Positions 55,273-64,000 are shown, counted from the first letter of the stretch. The stretch is DNA of 64,000 nucleotides from Aquabacter sediminis (GCF_028863665.1 NZ_JARBFX010000006.1:310001-374000); one strand, 5' to 3'. Notes: a model not told the origin generated them from the sequence alone. Numbers and translations are program-made.

Positions 55273-55989
55273 GGGCTCACCCTCGTCCCGATCGGCGAAC
55301 ATTATCATAGCCAAGGGATAGGCGCCCGCCGTTAATCGAGGGTTCACGGCCCCCAATCGCCCCCGCCCCGCGCGCCGGCCGGGCCTTCGGCGCGTCCCGC
55401 GCAACCTTTCGCCACGGGAGAATGTTGCCGCGCAAACAGGCATGAACCTTGCCAAGATGCGAGCCCGACGTTTAAGAAGGAACTCGCATATGGTTCGCGT
55501 TCCGGAGCAGGCTGTTCGGCCCCGGGTGCGCGGCACCCGCCGATACCTCCCTCCGGCCAAGCCGGGCCTGGGGTGTCACCCGTCGTGCGTTCTCCCCCGC
55601 CAGGCCGTTCATGCCAGGCCAGAGACCGGCCGGCGAGCGCGCGATACGCGTGCGAGGGCGGAGGGTCGCCATTCGACGATAGGCCGGGCGCCCCGCATTG
55701 AAGGGGACCGAGCGGACATATGCCGGGGTCGGACAGCAGTCCGATCCGAACGCTTCGCTTGAGGGACTGGTTACCCAGGGCATGGACGCTCAACCGCACG
55801 AACGCCGCGCAATGCGTGCTCCCGTGTGCCCCGACGCCGATCGCGTCGCGCTGAGGCCTGACTGCCGCCGCCCCTCACCTTCCTTCCGCCTTCATTCGTG
55901 GCGCAACGACGGTCCGCAGGCCTTGCCGCGCCGGCCGTTGCCGAGCCTTGGGTCCGCCCATGGCCGCAGCGCCGCCCAGAGAGATTTAC
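55273..55989. promoter_or_regulatory. Long divergent leader of amiC and rne
   Basis: About 715 bp with no supported gene. The rne mRNA of many bacteria has a long autoregulatory 5' leader, and this region would be the place. TTGCCA (55449-55454) with TTTAAG 16 bases on (55471-55476) is a weak promoter candidate for rne. Overlapping short frames on both strands show no family resemblance. Confidence 0.45.
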
Positions 55990-58900
55990 ATGGCCAACAA
56001 GATGCTCATCGATGCCACCCACCCGGAGGAGACCCGGGTGGTGGTCGTGCGCGGCAACCGGGTCGAGGAATTCGACTATGAGTCCGCGTCCCGCAAGCAG
56101 TTGCGGGGCAACATCTACCTTGCCAAGGTGACCCGCGTCGAACCCTCCCTCCAGGCGGCGTTCGTGGAATATGGCGGCAACCGCCATGGCTTCCTCGCCT
56201 TCAGCGAAATCCATCCCGACTATTACCAGATCCCCGTCGCCGACCGCCTCGCTTTGATCGAGGAAGAAGAACGCGCCGCCCGCCTTGCCGACGAGGAAGA
56301 TGAGCGCCGCGAGCGTCGCCGCGAGCGCTCGCGCCCCCGCCGCGCCGCCGAGGACGACGCCGTCTCCGGCAATGTGGTGGAGATCGAGGACGCCGAAGTG
56401 GTGGAGACCATCGAGGACGGCCAGATTTCCGGCGGCGACCATGACGAAGATGGCGACGCGCCAGTCGCCGAAGCCCTGTCCGAGCAGCCGTCCGATCCCT
56501 CCGAGGCCCCGGAGGCCGACGGCGCCATCGCCGGCGAAGACGGCACCAGCACCGATGCCGTCGTCGGGACGGCAGAAGAGGCTCCCGCGATCGCGCCCGT
56601 CGAGACGCAGGGTGAATCCGCGTCGGAGGCAGCTTCCGCGCCCGAAGCCCTGCCCGCCCCCCAGGAGCAGGCCGCGCACAGCGACGCCGAGCAGGCCGCC
56701 GAAGCCCCCGAGGGTGAGCGTGAGGAGTCCCCCGTCGTCAACGCCTTTGCCGAGGCGGCCCCCACCGAGGCCTCCGACGACGAGGATGAAGACGACAGCG
56801 ACATCGAGCAGATCGACGACGAGGAAGAAGTCGTCGAGCAGCTCGGCTCCGGCGACGACGCCATGGAGGAAGTGCCCGAGCGCACCCCCCAGCGGCGCGG
56901 CCGCACCTACAAGATCCAGGAGGTCATCCGCCGTCGGCAGGTGATGCTGGTCCAGGTGGTCAAGGAAGAGCGCGGCAACAAAGGCGCGGCGCTCACCACC
57001 TATCTGTCCCTGGCCGGCCGCTATTCGGTGCTGATGCCCAACACCGCCCGGGGCGGCGGCATCTCGCGCAAGATCACCAATGCCGTGGACCGCAAGCGTC
57101 TGAAGGAAGTGGTGCAGGACCTGGAGGTGCCCGAGGGGATGGGCGTCATCCTGCGCACCGCCGGCGCCAACCGCACCAAGGTGGAGATCAAGCGCGACTT
57201 CGAATATCTCCTGCGCCTGTGGGAGACAGTGCGCGAGCTGACGCTCAGCTCCAGCGCCCCGAGCCTCGTCTATGAGGAAGGCTCGCTCATCAAGCGCGCC
57301 ATCCGGGACCTCTACAACAAGGACATCGACGACATCCACGTCGCCGGCGAGGAGGGCTTCAAGGAAGCCCGTGACTTCATGCGCATGCTCATGCCGAGCC
57401 ATGCCAAGAACGTCATTCCCTATCGCGAGGCCCAGCCCATCTTCGCCAAGCATGGCGTGGAGCACCAGCTGGACGCCATGTTCTCGCCGGTGGTCCAGCT
57501 CAAGAGCGGCGGCTACATCGTCATCAACCCGACCGAGGCGCTCGTTTCCATCGACGTGAATTCGGGCCGGGCGACGCGCGAGCACCATATCGAGGACACC
57601 GCGCTCAAGACGAACCTGGAGGCCTCCGAGGAGATCGCCCGCCAGTTGCGCCTGCGCGACCTTGCCGGCCTCATCGTCATCGACTTCATCGACATGGAGG
57701 AGAAGCGGAACAATCGGGCGGTGGAGCGCAAGCTCAAGGACTGCCTGAAGAATGACCGCGCCCGCATCCAGGTCGGCCGCATCTCCCATTTCGGCCTCAT
57801 GGAGATGTCCCGCCAGCGTATCCGCACCGGCGTGCTGGAAAGCTCCATCGAGGTGTGCCCCGTCTGCGGCGGCACCGGCCATGTGCGCTCCGCCGCCTCC
57901 GTGGCGCTGCAGTTGCTACGCGCTTTGGAAGAGCAGCTGCTGCGCTCCACCACCCATAACCTTATCGCCCGCACCCGCGGCGAGGTGGCCCTCTATGTGC
58001 TGAACCAGAAGCGCGCCCATCTGCGCGAGCTGGAAGACCGCTTCTCGGTGACGCTGATCATCAGCGCCGACGAGAGCGTCACCGGCCACCAGCCCTTCCT
58101 GATCGAGAAGGGCGACCTGGCCGCCCCCGCCCCCGCCGCGCCCCGTTCCGGCCGCGTGGTGCAGCCCGATTCCATCCTTCCCGACGAGGAGTATGAGGAA
58201 GAGGACGAGGCGCTGGAGGAGGCCGAGATCACCGAGGCGACCGAAAGCGCCGAGGAGAGTGAGGACAATTCCGAGCGCGGCGAGGATGGCGGCCGCCGCC
58301 GGCGGCGCCGCCGCCGTCGCCGTGGCGGCGAGCGTGACGTGGAAGCCCGCGAGCCGCGCCCCGAAGGCGAGGCCGCCGAGGGCGAGGATGACGCCGCCTC
58401 CACCGAAGCCGACGGCGAGGCCGAAGGCGAGGAGGGGGACGACGAGGACCGCTCCGAGAGCCAGAACGAGCGCCGCCGCCGCCGTCGCGGCCGTCGCGGT
58501 GGCCGCCGCAATCGCCGTGAAGGCGAGGAGGGCGCGCCCTCCGAGCGCGGCGAGGGCGAGGAGGATGGGGCCGAGGACGGCGAGGCATCGACCGATGCCG
58601 AAGCGCCCGTGACCTTTGCCTCCGGTGCCATCTCCGAGGTACCGCAGGCGGAGCGCCCGTCCGCCGAAGCCGCCAGCTTCGAGAGCCCCGCCCCCGCGCC
58701 GGACATGACGGCGCAGGACGCATCCACTCCCGCAGCGGCTGTCGAGCCGAGCGCCCTTGCCGAGCCGGCTCCCGTCGCAGAGGCGCCCGTCGCGGCTCCT
58801 GCGATCCCGGCAGAGCCCGCGCCCGAGCCCAAGCCCACCCGTCGCCGCTCGACGGTGCGCGAGAAGGCACCGTCCGTGCTCGCCGCCGCACCGGCCGAGA

Positions 58901-59190
58901 CCATTGCGGCCGAGGCCGCCCCGGTCGAGGCCGCTCCGGCGGAAGCCGCTGTCACCGGCGAGGAGACGGCCCGTGCGGGTGAGCCGAGCATTGATGCCAC
59001 CGGCGCCGACGCCTCCATGCCCATCTCCAACGCAGACTTCGCCAGCGGCGCTGGCGTGACCGAGACGCCGGCCGCCGAGCCGGCGGCCGAAGCCGCGCCG
59101 GCCGCCGCCCCCCCGCAGACCGAGGACGCTCCGAAGGACACCGGCAAGCGCAAGTCCGGCTGGTGGCAGCGCAAGCTGTTCGGCGAATAG
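55990..59190 (+). CDS. rne: Ribonuclease E
   Basis: A 1066-residue endoribonuclease, core of the RNA degradosome. The S1 domain (about 35-95 then resumed after 300) includes RGNIYLAKVTRVEPSLQAAFVEYGGNRHGFL. It is split by an acidic insert (about 96-302, rich in Glu/Asp/Ala) typical of alphaproteobacteria. Catalysis residues are in SIDVNSGRAT and LIVIDFIDM; the zinc link is CPVCGGTGH (about 622-630). The C-terminal part (about 720-1066) is disordered, with two Arg-rich RNA-binding patches and Ala/Pro/Glu repeats, ending GWWQRKLFGE. ATG 55990 has AGAGAGA upstream; in-frame upstream ATGs have weaker support. Confidence 0.95.
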   Translation: MANKMLIDATHPEETRVVVVRGNRVEEFDYESASRKQLRGNIYLAKVTRVEPSLQAAFVEYGGNRHGFLAFSEIHPDYYQIPVADRLALIEEEERAARLADEEDERRERRRERSRPRRAAEDDAVSGNVVEIEDAEVVETIEDGQISGGDHDEDGDAPVAEALSEQPSDPSEAPEADGAIAGEDGTSTDAVVGTAEEAPAIAPVETQGESASEAASAPEALPAPQEQAAHSDAEQAAEAPEGEREESPVVNAFAEAAPTEASDDEDEDDSDIEQIDDEEEVVEQLGSGDDAMEEVPERTPQRRGRTYKIQEVIRRRQVMLVQVVKEERGNKGAALTTYLSLAGRYSVLMPNTARGGGISRKITNAVDRKRLKEVVQDLEVPEGMGVILRTAGANRTKVEIKRDFEYLLRLWETVRELTLSSSAPSLVYEEGSLIKRAIRDLYNKDIDDIHVAGEEGFKEARDFMRMLMPSHAKNVIPYREAQPIFAKHGVEHQLDAMFSPVVQLKSGGYIVINPTEALVSIDVNSGRATREHHIEDTALKTNLEASEEIARQLRLRDLAGLIVIDFIDMEEKRNNRAVERKLKDCLKNDRARIQVGRISHFGLMEMSRQRIRTGVLESSIEVCPVCGGTGHVRSAASVALQLLRALEEQLLRSTTHNLIARTRGEVALYVLNQKRAHLRELEDRFSVTLIISADESVTGHQPFLIEKGDLAAPAPAAPRSGRVVQPDSILPDEEYEEEDEALEEAEITEATESAEESEDNSERGEDGGRRRRRRRRRRGGERDVEAREPRPEGEAAEGEDDAASTEADGEAEGEEGDDEDRSESQNERRRRRRGRRGGRRNRREGEEGAPSERGEGEEDGAEDGEASTDAEAPVTFASGAISEVPQAERPSAEAASFESPAPAPDMTAQDASTPAAAVEPSALAEPAPVAEAPVAAPAIPAEPAPEPKPTRRRSTVREKAPSVLAAAPAETIAAEAAPVEAAPAEAAVTGEETARAGEPSIDATGADASMPISNADFASGAGVTETPAAEPAAEAAPAAAPPQTEDAPKDTGKRKSGWWQRKLFGE

Positions 59191-59215
59191 TCCAACCTGC
59201 GCTTGAACGTTCCTG

Positions 59216-59247
59216 AGCGGCGCCGCCGCACCCGAGGCGGCGCCGCT
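59216..59247 (+). terminator. Intrinsic terminator of rne
   Basis: AGCGGCGCCGCC and GGCGGCGCCGCT form a 12-bp stem with an 8-nt loop, 25 bp after the stop, followed by TGCGTTT. The motif resembles those after the hydrolase gene and after the dehydrogenase. Confidence 0.82.
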
Positions 59248-59530
59248 TGCGTTTGGGGCGCACGGCTGCGCCTACAGCCCCGCGCCGGGCACATGACCGA
59301 TGGCGGGGCGATGGCGTTATCATGGGGCAACCGGCCGGATCACACGCGCCGGGCCAAGACACGGGGTCGCACCCCGCAGGGAATGGAGATGCCAGGGCCC
59401 TCCGGTCGGTTGGATCAATGCGACCGGCATGTGTGCCCGCCATAGGTTTGATCGCAGACGGGGCTCGGCCGCGCCCTGGGTCACGGATGATCCGACGGCC
59501 AGGCTTCCGCCGTGGCAGAGGAGGCAGACC

Positions 59531-59752
59531 ATGAAATGCCAGTTCAAGGACGATGACTTCCACCAGGCCATCCTCGACATCGTGGCCGACAAGGACGGGC
59601 AAGCCCTCGTGATCCAGGTGGTGGGAGGCGCCACCATCACCGGCTTCGCGCCCGTGAGTGTCGGCCGGGACTATCTGCGCTGCCAGGTTTCCGCCGGCGG
59701 CAATCACAAGGAGCAGATCGTCCCCTTCCACTCCATTACCTGTATCAGGTAG
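59531..59752 (+). CDS. Small conserved-looking protein, Sm-like candidate
   Basis: A 73-residue protein with a strong ribosome site (AGAGGAGG). It begins MKCQFKDDDFHQAILDIVAD and ends IVPFHSITCIR. The C-terminal two thirds read as alternating beta strands (ALVIQVVGGATITGFAPVSVGRDYLRCQVS, then KEQIVPFHSITCIR) in the order of an Sm/Hfq-type fold: G-x-x-I-x-G-F, then a D-Y-L strand, then a final I-x-x-I strand. This is only a fold impression. It lies 340 bp downstream of rne, after a terminator, and 142 bp before the dehydrogenase gene. Function unknown. Confidence 0.7.
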   Translation: MKCQFKDDDFHQAILDIVADKDGQALVIQVVGGATITGFAPVSVGRDYLRCQVSAGGNHKEQIVPFHSITCIR

Positions 59753-59894
59753 GGTGCCGCCCGCGCGGTCCCCGCGCCCGGTCTCTGCCGGTTCCCGCCT
59801 CCTTCGCCGACCGTCCCGGGCGAGCCGAGCTTGCCCCCGACGGCGCGGCATTCCCGCGCTCAGCGCGCTGTCCCGTCCTGAAGGAAGTTCCGCC

Positions 59895-61376
59895 ATGGCT
59901 CTCACCGCTTCCGCCCCCATTCCCGGCGACGCGCCCGAATTTGCGCTGATGCGCGAGCAGATGCTGATCGGTGGGAAATGGGTGGACGCCGATGGCGGCG
60001 GGACCATCGCGGTGATGAATCCGGCCACCGGCGATCTGCTCGGAACCGTTCCGGATGCCGGCGGCGCGGAAACCCGCCGCGCCATCGAGGCGGCGGCCGC
60101 CGCCTTCCCCGCCTGGCGGGCAAAGACCGCCGCCGAACGCGCCACCGCGCTCCACAAGCTGGCCGACCTGATCATCGCCAACACCGATGAACTGGCCCGC
60201 CTGCTGACCACCGAGCAGGGCAAGCCGCTGGCCGAGGCCAAGGGCGAGATCGGCGCGTCCGCCGCCTATGTGCGCTGGTTCGCAGAAGAGGCCCGCCGGC
60301 TCTATGGCGATGTCATCCCCTCCCCCTGGCCCGGCCGCCGCATCCTGGTGACCAAGGAGCCGGTGGGGGTGGTGGCCGCCATTACTCCCTGGAACTTCCC
60401 CTCCTCCATGCTCTCGCGCAAGATCGGCGCGGCGCTGGCAGCCGGCTGCACCGTGGTGTGCAAGCCCTCCGAACTCACCCCCTATTCGGGCCTCGCCTGG
60501 GGCGTGCTGGCCGAGCAGGCGGGCATTCCGGCGGGTGTCATCAACATCGTGCTGGGCGATGCCAAGGCCATCGGCGCGGAGATGACCTCCAATCCGTTGG
60601 TGAAGAAGGTGACCTTCACCGGCTCCACCCCCGTGGGCAAGCTGCTCATGAAGCAGTCCGCCGACACCATGAAGAAGATCTCCATGGAACTGGGCGGCAA
60701 TGCCCCCTTCCTGGTGTTCGACGATGCGGACGTGGACGCGGCGGTGGAGCAGGCCATCGCCTCCAAGTATCGCAATGCCGGGCAGACCTGCGTGTGCACC
60801 AACCGCTTCTATGCCCAGGCCGGCATCTATGATGCCTTCGTGGAAAAGCTCGCCGCCGCCTCGAAGGCGCTCAAGGTGGGCAACGGCCTGGATGAAGGCG
60901 TGGTGCAGGGTCCGCTGATCGAGGAGAAGGCGGTGGCCAAGGTGGAGCGCCTGTTGCAGGACGCGCTCGACAAGGGCGGCCGCGTGGTCACCGGCGGCAA
61001 GCGCTCGGAGCTGGGCGGCACCTTCTTCGAGCCCACCGTCATCGCCAACGCCACCTCCGACATGGCCTTTGCCCGCGAGGAGATTTTCGGCCCCATGGCC
61101 CCGGTCTTCAAGTTCGAGACCGAGGAAGAGGCGGTGCGCCTCGCCAACTCCACCGAATATGGCCTGGCCTGCTATTTCTTCACCCGCGACGTCGGCCGGA
61201 CCTTCCGCGTCTCCGAGGCGCTGGAATATGGCCAGGTGGGCGTGAATGCGGGCGTCATCACCACCGAAGTGGCCCCCTTCGGCGGCGTCAAGGAGAGCGG
61301 CGTCGGCCGCGAGGGCTCCAAGTATGGCTGCGACGACTATCTCAACATCAAATATGTGTGCATCGGCGGGCTCTGA
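59895..61376 (+). CDS. gabD: NAD(P)-dependent succinate/glutarate-semialdehyde dehydrogenase
   Basis: A 493-residue aldehyde dehydrogenase. The substrate class fits GabD/DavD: TPWNFPSSMLSRKIGAALAAGCTVVCKPSELTPYS, FTGSTPVGKLLMKQSA, the catalytic Glu in MELGGNAPF (about 268) and the catalytic Cys in NAGQTCVCTNR (about 302). AAGGAAG precedes the ATG at 59895. It oxidises succinate semialdehyde (GABA degradation) or glutarate semialdehyde. The latter is the expected intermediate of the Azorhizobium-type nicotinate route, but the gene is 38 kb from that cluster, so a link is only possible. Confidence 0.9.
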   Translation: MALTASAPIPGDAPEFALMREQMLIGGKWVDADGGGTIAVMNPATGDLLGTVPDAGGAETRRAIEAAAAAFPAWRAKTAAERATALHKLADLIIANTDELARLLTTEQGKPLAEAKGEIGASAAYVRWFAEEARRLYGDVIPSPWPGRRILVTKEPVGVVAAITPWNFPSSMLSRKIGAALAAGCTVVCKPSELTPYSGLAWGVLAEQAGIPAGVINIVLGDAKAIGAEMTSNPLVKKVTFTGSTPVGKLLMKQSADTMKKISMELGGNAPFLVFDDADVDAAVEQAIASKYRNAGQTCVCTNRFYAQAGIYDAFVEKLAAASKALKVGNGLDEGVVQGPLIEEKAVAKVERLLQDALDKGGRVVTGGKRSELGGTFFEPTVIANATSDMAFAREEIFGPMAPVFKFETEEEAVRLANSTEYGLACYFFTRDVGRTFRVSEALEYGQVGVNAGVITTEVAPFGGVKESGVGREGSKYGCDDYLNIKYVCIGGL

Positions 61377-61442
61377 GTCCGGGATCACGCCCTTCACCTG
61401 CCGGGCAGGGGCGCCGGCCCGTGCGTAACCCAGCCTGCGACC

Positions 61443-61462
61443 GGGCCCGCTTCGGCGGGCTC
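61443..61462 (+). terminator. Intrinsic terminator after dehydrogenase gene
   Basis: GGGCCCGC-TTCG-GCGGGCTC makes an 8-bp stem (one G-U pair) with the stable TTCG loop, then TTTCGTTT. Confidence 0.82.
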
Positions 61463-61507
61463 TTTCGTTTCGGGCGCAGCGCAGATTGAGCGGGAAGAGA
61501 AAGAGAG

Positions 61508-61551
61508 AAGCGCGGCGCCTCTGGGTGGGGGGCGGAAGAGGCGCCGCGCTT
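61508..61551. other. Strong 14-bp hairpin with G-rich loop
   Basis: AAGCGCGGCGCCTC (61508-61521) and GAGGCGCCGCGCTT (61538-61551) are perfectly complementary around a 16-nt loop TGGGTGGGGGGCGGAA. It lies in the 353-bp space between the dehydrogenase terminator and the secreted-protein gene, which otherwise shows no gene. It could end a small RNA or be a leader structure of the next gene. Confidence 0.6.
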
Positions 61552-61729
61552 TGCTTCGACCGATCCGAGGGTGGGGAGATCGGAGCCGGTTACCGAAGTG
61601 AATTCACCCTAGACGGCGAAGCTTGCGTCAGGCTGTTGCTGCAAGTGCGGTATGCACGGGCCACAGCGCGCGCAGGACGGGCAGACAGGCCGCGCCGGGC
61701 GAGGCATGATCGGCAAAATAGGAGGAATC

Positions 61730-62695
61730 ATGCGCGTCCAGGCCTTGCTTCTGGCGGCCCTGCTCGCCCTCGCCCCGCTTGCGGCGAAGGCCCAGCCCGT
61801 GGCCCGGCCCAGCACGGAACCCGCCGTGCCGCTGGCGGTGGAGGTGCGCAATGACAGCGTGCCGGAGACCTGCGCCGAGAAGGACAATGTGGCGCTTACC
61901 TTCTCCAATCCGGCGGTGCGCCGCTTCCGGGTGGAGGCGGTCCATCCCGCTTATATCGGCACGCTCCAGCGCGACCGCACCGCGCCGGACTGGACCGCCT
62001 GCGACATGACGGCGGACCCGGTGGTGCCGGCCCGTCCCCGGCGGGACGTGCTGTTCAATTCCGATCGCTACCGGCTGGTGGGCTTCACCTTCCCCTCCTT
62101 CTGGCGGCCCGCCGACGTGCCGGTGCGCATCGGCGGCCATGTGTTTCCCGGGCTGCACATGGTGCAGCTCTTCGTGCCCCACGGGGTAGGGCGCTATGAG
62201 GTGCTGGTCTTCTATCCGCCTGACGGCTATTGGCGCGCCCGTCCCATGGCGCCCTTCCCTCTGCGCGAGGCCGCCTACGGCTCCTCCTTCCTCCTGGGCC
62301 CGGTGGAGGTGCAGGGTCGGCCGCTGGTGCGGCTGAAGGAAGTGGTTTTCGAGCCCGAGACCGGAAGCTTCACCTTGTCCTTCGCCGCCGGCGGCTCGGC
62401 TCAGTTGCGCATCGCCACCCTGGATGCCGAGCGCCAGGTCCTGGACGTGACCTTGGACGCCACGCCGGGCGACCGCCCGTTCGCGGCGCTGCGCTCCATG
62501 TATGTGACCGCTTTCAACAACGACGTATCGTCCGTGGCCTGGCGCGCGCCGGGTGCGGCCGGCTGGAAGGAAGGTCCGATCATGGACTTTCCTGGCGGTC
62601 AAGCCCTGGGCCTGTGGGCGGGGCGGCTCACGCCGTCCCGCCACAATACCAGCTCGCCCGACATGGTGTTCGGGCCGTTCGGGGCAAGCCCCTGA
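61730..62695 (+). CDS. Exported protein of unknown function
   Basis: A 321-residue secreted protein with a clear signal peptide (MRVQALLLAALLALAPLAAK, cut after AQ). The mature part is beta-rich and has two cysteines (VPETCAEK and WTACDMT) that may form a disulfide. I do not recognise a named family. TAGGAGGAATC is a near-perfect ribosome site, which fixes the start; an open extension to 61652 is not used. It is convergent with the DUF4394 gene. No membrane helix follows the signal peptide, so it is likely periplasmic. Confidence 0.75.
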   Translation: MRVQALLLAALLALAPLAAKAQPVARPSTEPAVPLAVEVRNDSVPETCAEKDNVALTFSNPAVRRFRVEAVHPAYIGTLQRDRTAPDWTACDMTADPVVPARPRRDVLFNSDRYRLVGFTFPSFWRPADVPVRIGGHVFPGLHMVQLFVPHGVGRYEVLVFYPPDGYWRARPMAPFPLREAAYGSSFLLGPVEVQGRPLVRLKEVVFEPETGSFTLSFAAGGSAQLRIATLDAERQVLDVTLDATPGDRPFAALRSMYVTAFNNDVSSVAWRAPGAAGWKEGPIMDFPGGQALGLWAGRLTPSRHNTSSPDMVFGPFGASP

Positions 62696-62707
62696 CAGGG
62701 GGCGACC

Positions 62708-63496
62708 TCACATGGCCTTGGTGGGCAGCACGGCCATGTCGCGCACCTGCCCCGTGAGCCCGGTGATCTTGCCCTTCGCAATCGCCGCGCCGGAGGTGAG
62801 GTCCACCGAGTAGAGCGTGTCGCCGGCGATCAGCCACGTCCCATTGCCGGCGCCGTCGGACACAATGTCGAAGGCCACCCCGTTACCCACCACTCCGAGC
62901 TTGCCCACGCTATTGAGGACCCCATCATTGGGCGGAGCCTGCTTCAGCAGGGTGCCGGAGGCGTCGATGTCGAACAACGCCGTCTCCTTCGCCCCCTTCA
63001 CCGAATTGGTATAGGCGCCGGCCACTACGGTGGGCTTCCTCTCCTTCATGGCATCCGAGCCGGCGAAGTTCAGGTTGCCATCGCGGATCACCTTCCCGTC
63101 ATCCACATTGACCCGCAGATTGGTGCCGTCCGAGCCCATGAGGCGCAGGCGATCGGCCACCGGATTGAAGTCCACGGTGGCGGTGACGCCCGCCGGCAGC
63201 GTGCTTTCCAGTTTGGCCTTCATCGTCGCCTTGCCGGTTGCGGTGTCGAGGGTGACGATCGAGCCGTCGTCGATCACGGCATAGAGGAGGCCGTCGGAGG
63301 GCCGCACGTCGATGCCGAGCACCTTGCCGGAAACGCCCGAGACCGGCCGGCTCTTGCCGGCGCTCCTGGTGGCCACGTCGACCATCACGATCATGTTGTC
63401 GCCGACCAAGGCGGCGACGCTCTGCGCGCTCGCGCCGGTGGCGAGGACGGCGCCGGTTGAGGCGAGCAGCGTGGCGAAAAGGGTGCGCTTGAGCAT
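62708..63496 (-). CDS. Exported DUF4394 domain protein
   Basis: A 262-residue periplasmic protein with a signal peptide (MLKRTLFATLLASTGAVLAT, cut near ASAQ). The rest is DUF4394: a beta-propeller-like repeat region with VLGIDVRPSDGLLYAVIDDGSIVTLD, VDFNPVADRLRLMGSDGTNLRVNVDDG and a closing TLYSVDLTSGAAIAKGKI. AGGGAGAC precedes the ATG. It diverges from an ECF sigma factor gene, a common arrangement, so the sigma factor may control it. Function is not established. Confidence 0.85.
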   Translation of the reverse strand: MLKRTLFATLLASTGAVLATGASAQSVAALVGDNMIVMVDVATRSAGKSRPVSGVSGKVLGIDVRPSDGLLYAVIDDGSIVTLDTATGKATMKAKLESTLPAGVTATVDFNPVADRLRLMGSDGTNLRVNVDDGKVIRDGNLNFAGSDAMKERKPTVVAGAYTNSVKGAKETALFDIDASGTLLKQAPPNDGVLNSVGKLGVVGNGVAFDIVSDGAGNGTWLIAGDTLYSVDLTSGAAIAKGKITGLTGQVRDMAVLPTKAM

Positions 63497-63657
63497 GTGA
63501 TGTCTCCCTGTGATGGGCCGGCCTGTCCGCCGGTCGTCAGGGCTACACGCCACCTCCCGCCCCGGATGCAGGGACCTTCAGAAAAATTTTCCCCGCGGCG
63601 GACGCATCCAAGTGCCGCTCCGGCATGTACTGTCACAGAACGGGAGAGAGCGACGCG

Positions 63658-64000
63658 ATGACAGCCGCCGCGCGGACGGAACCGGTCCTTGATTGCGAAG
63701 CTGCGCTTCTTGCCTGTGCAAAGGGCGAACGGGAGGCGCTGCAGGCCCTCTATGCCGCCGAGGCCGGCCGCATGCTTGGGGTCGCCCGCCGCATCCTGCG
63801 CCGCGATGCCCTGGCCGAAGAGGCGGTGCATGACAGCTTCGTCCTGATCTGGCGGCAGGCGGGCTCGTTTGATCCGACGCGAGGCGGCGGACGCACCTGG
63901 ATCTATGCCATCCTGCGCCATCGCGCCCTGAATATCCTGCGCGGGGAGACCCGCACCGACCTGATGGACGACATGGAGCCGCTCGGCCTCGAAGCGCCGG
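63658..64000 (+). CDS. ECF RNA polymerase sigma factor (truncated by window end)
   Basis: Read from the sequence, a frame beginning MTAAARTEPVLDCEAALLAC continues without stop to the window edge (114 codons). It contains the sigma-70 region 2 pattern: ALYAAEAGRMLGVARRILRR, AEEAVHDSFVLIWRQAGSFD and GRTWIYAILRHRALNILR. GGGAGAG lies before the ATG. It belongs to the extracytoplasmic function group (SigK-like). An anti-sigma gene would be expected just beyond the window. The region 4 half is missing only because the window ends. Confidence 0.9.
   Translation, partial: MTAAARTEPVLDCEAALLACAKGEREALQALYAAEAGRMLGVARRILRRDALAEEAVHDSFVLIWRQAGSFDPTRGGGRTWIYAILRHRALNILRGETRTDLMDDMEPLGLEAP

Overview
The window comes from the chromosome of a GC-rich alphaproteobacterium of the order Hyphomicrobiales, most likely a Xanthobacteraceae member such as Xanthobacter or Azorhizobium. 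The pointers are a CcrM-type GANTC methyltransferase, an RNase E with a long acidic insert in its S1 domain, a suf operon preceded by an ICE-like (Irr-box) palindrome, HAAT-type ABC transporters and the overall gene styles. The genus is an inference; no rRNA or tRNA gene is present in the window.

Layout. 15-7000: rpmJ, a Tat-exported DsbA-like thioredoxin, a DciA/DUF721 protein, mutY, a signal-peptide-bearing methyltransferase, an APC permease and ccrM. 7019-10344: an iron-uptake pair (PiuC-type hydroxylase and TonB siderophore receptor). 10345-11286: a CHAD protein. 11287-27072: an accessory catabolic and transport region. 27147-30524: a class III aminotransferase and a membrane-anchored TPR protein. 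30805-37825: a suf Fe-S assembly operon on the minus strand. 37953-50679: hydrolase, permease, anmK, tyrS, a PRC-barrel protein, a giant AsmA/YhdP-like protein, bcp, an LVIVD propeller protein and prfB. 50810-59752: mrcA (PBP1A), a cell-wall amidase, rne and a tiny Sm-like candidate. 59895-64000: a gabD-like dehydrogenase, a secreted unknown protein, a DUF4394 protein and a truncated ECF sigma factor.

The most interesting part is 11.3-27 kb. It looks like a reductive nicotinate degradation system in an aerobe-type genome. NicA/NicB (a molybdenum hydroxylase fused to three cytochrome c domains) would make 6-hydroxynicotinate. A ferredoxin-NADP reductase and a 6-hydroxynicotinate reductase-like Fe-S protein would dearomatise the ring. 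An enamidase closely resembling the Eubacterium barkeri enzyme would open it. A UPF0280 (ApbE-like) protein follows directly and is a candidate flavin transferase for the reductase, whose clostridial counterpart carries covalent flavin. Two tandem DUF1185 paralogues of unknown function complete the operon and are candidates for the missing step after ring opening. A five-domain branched-chain/aromatic-acid type ABC transporter, with its two permeases fused, and a MarR regulator follow. Four promoters in the cluster carry the same 12-bp imperfect palindrome (consensus TTNGTATACNAA), which suggests one repressor controls the pathway.

The other regulatory highlight is a perfect 15-bp palindrome of the ICE/Irr type in front of the suf operon. 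Two copies of a dispersed palindromic intergenic repeat (near 22.9 kb and 32.5 kb) and several clear hairpin terminators are also visible.
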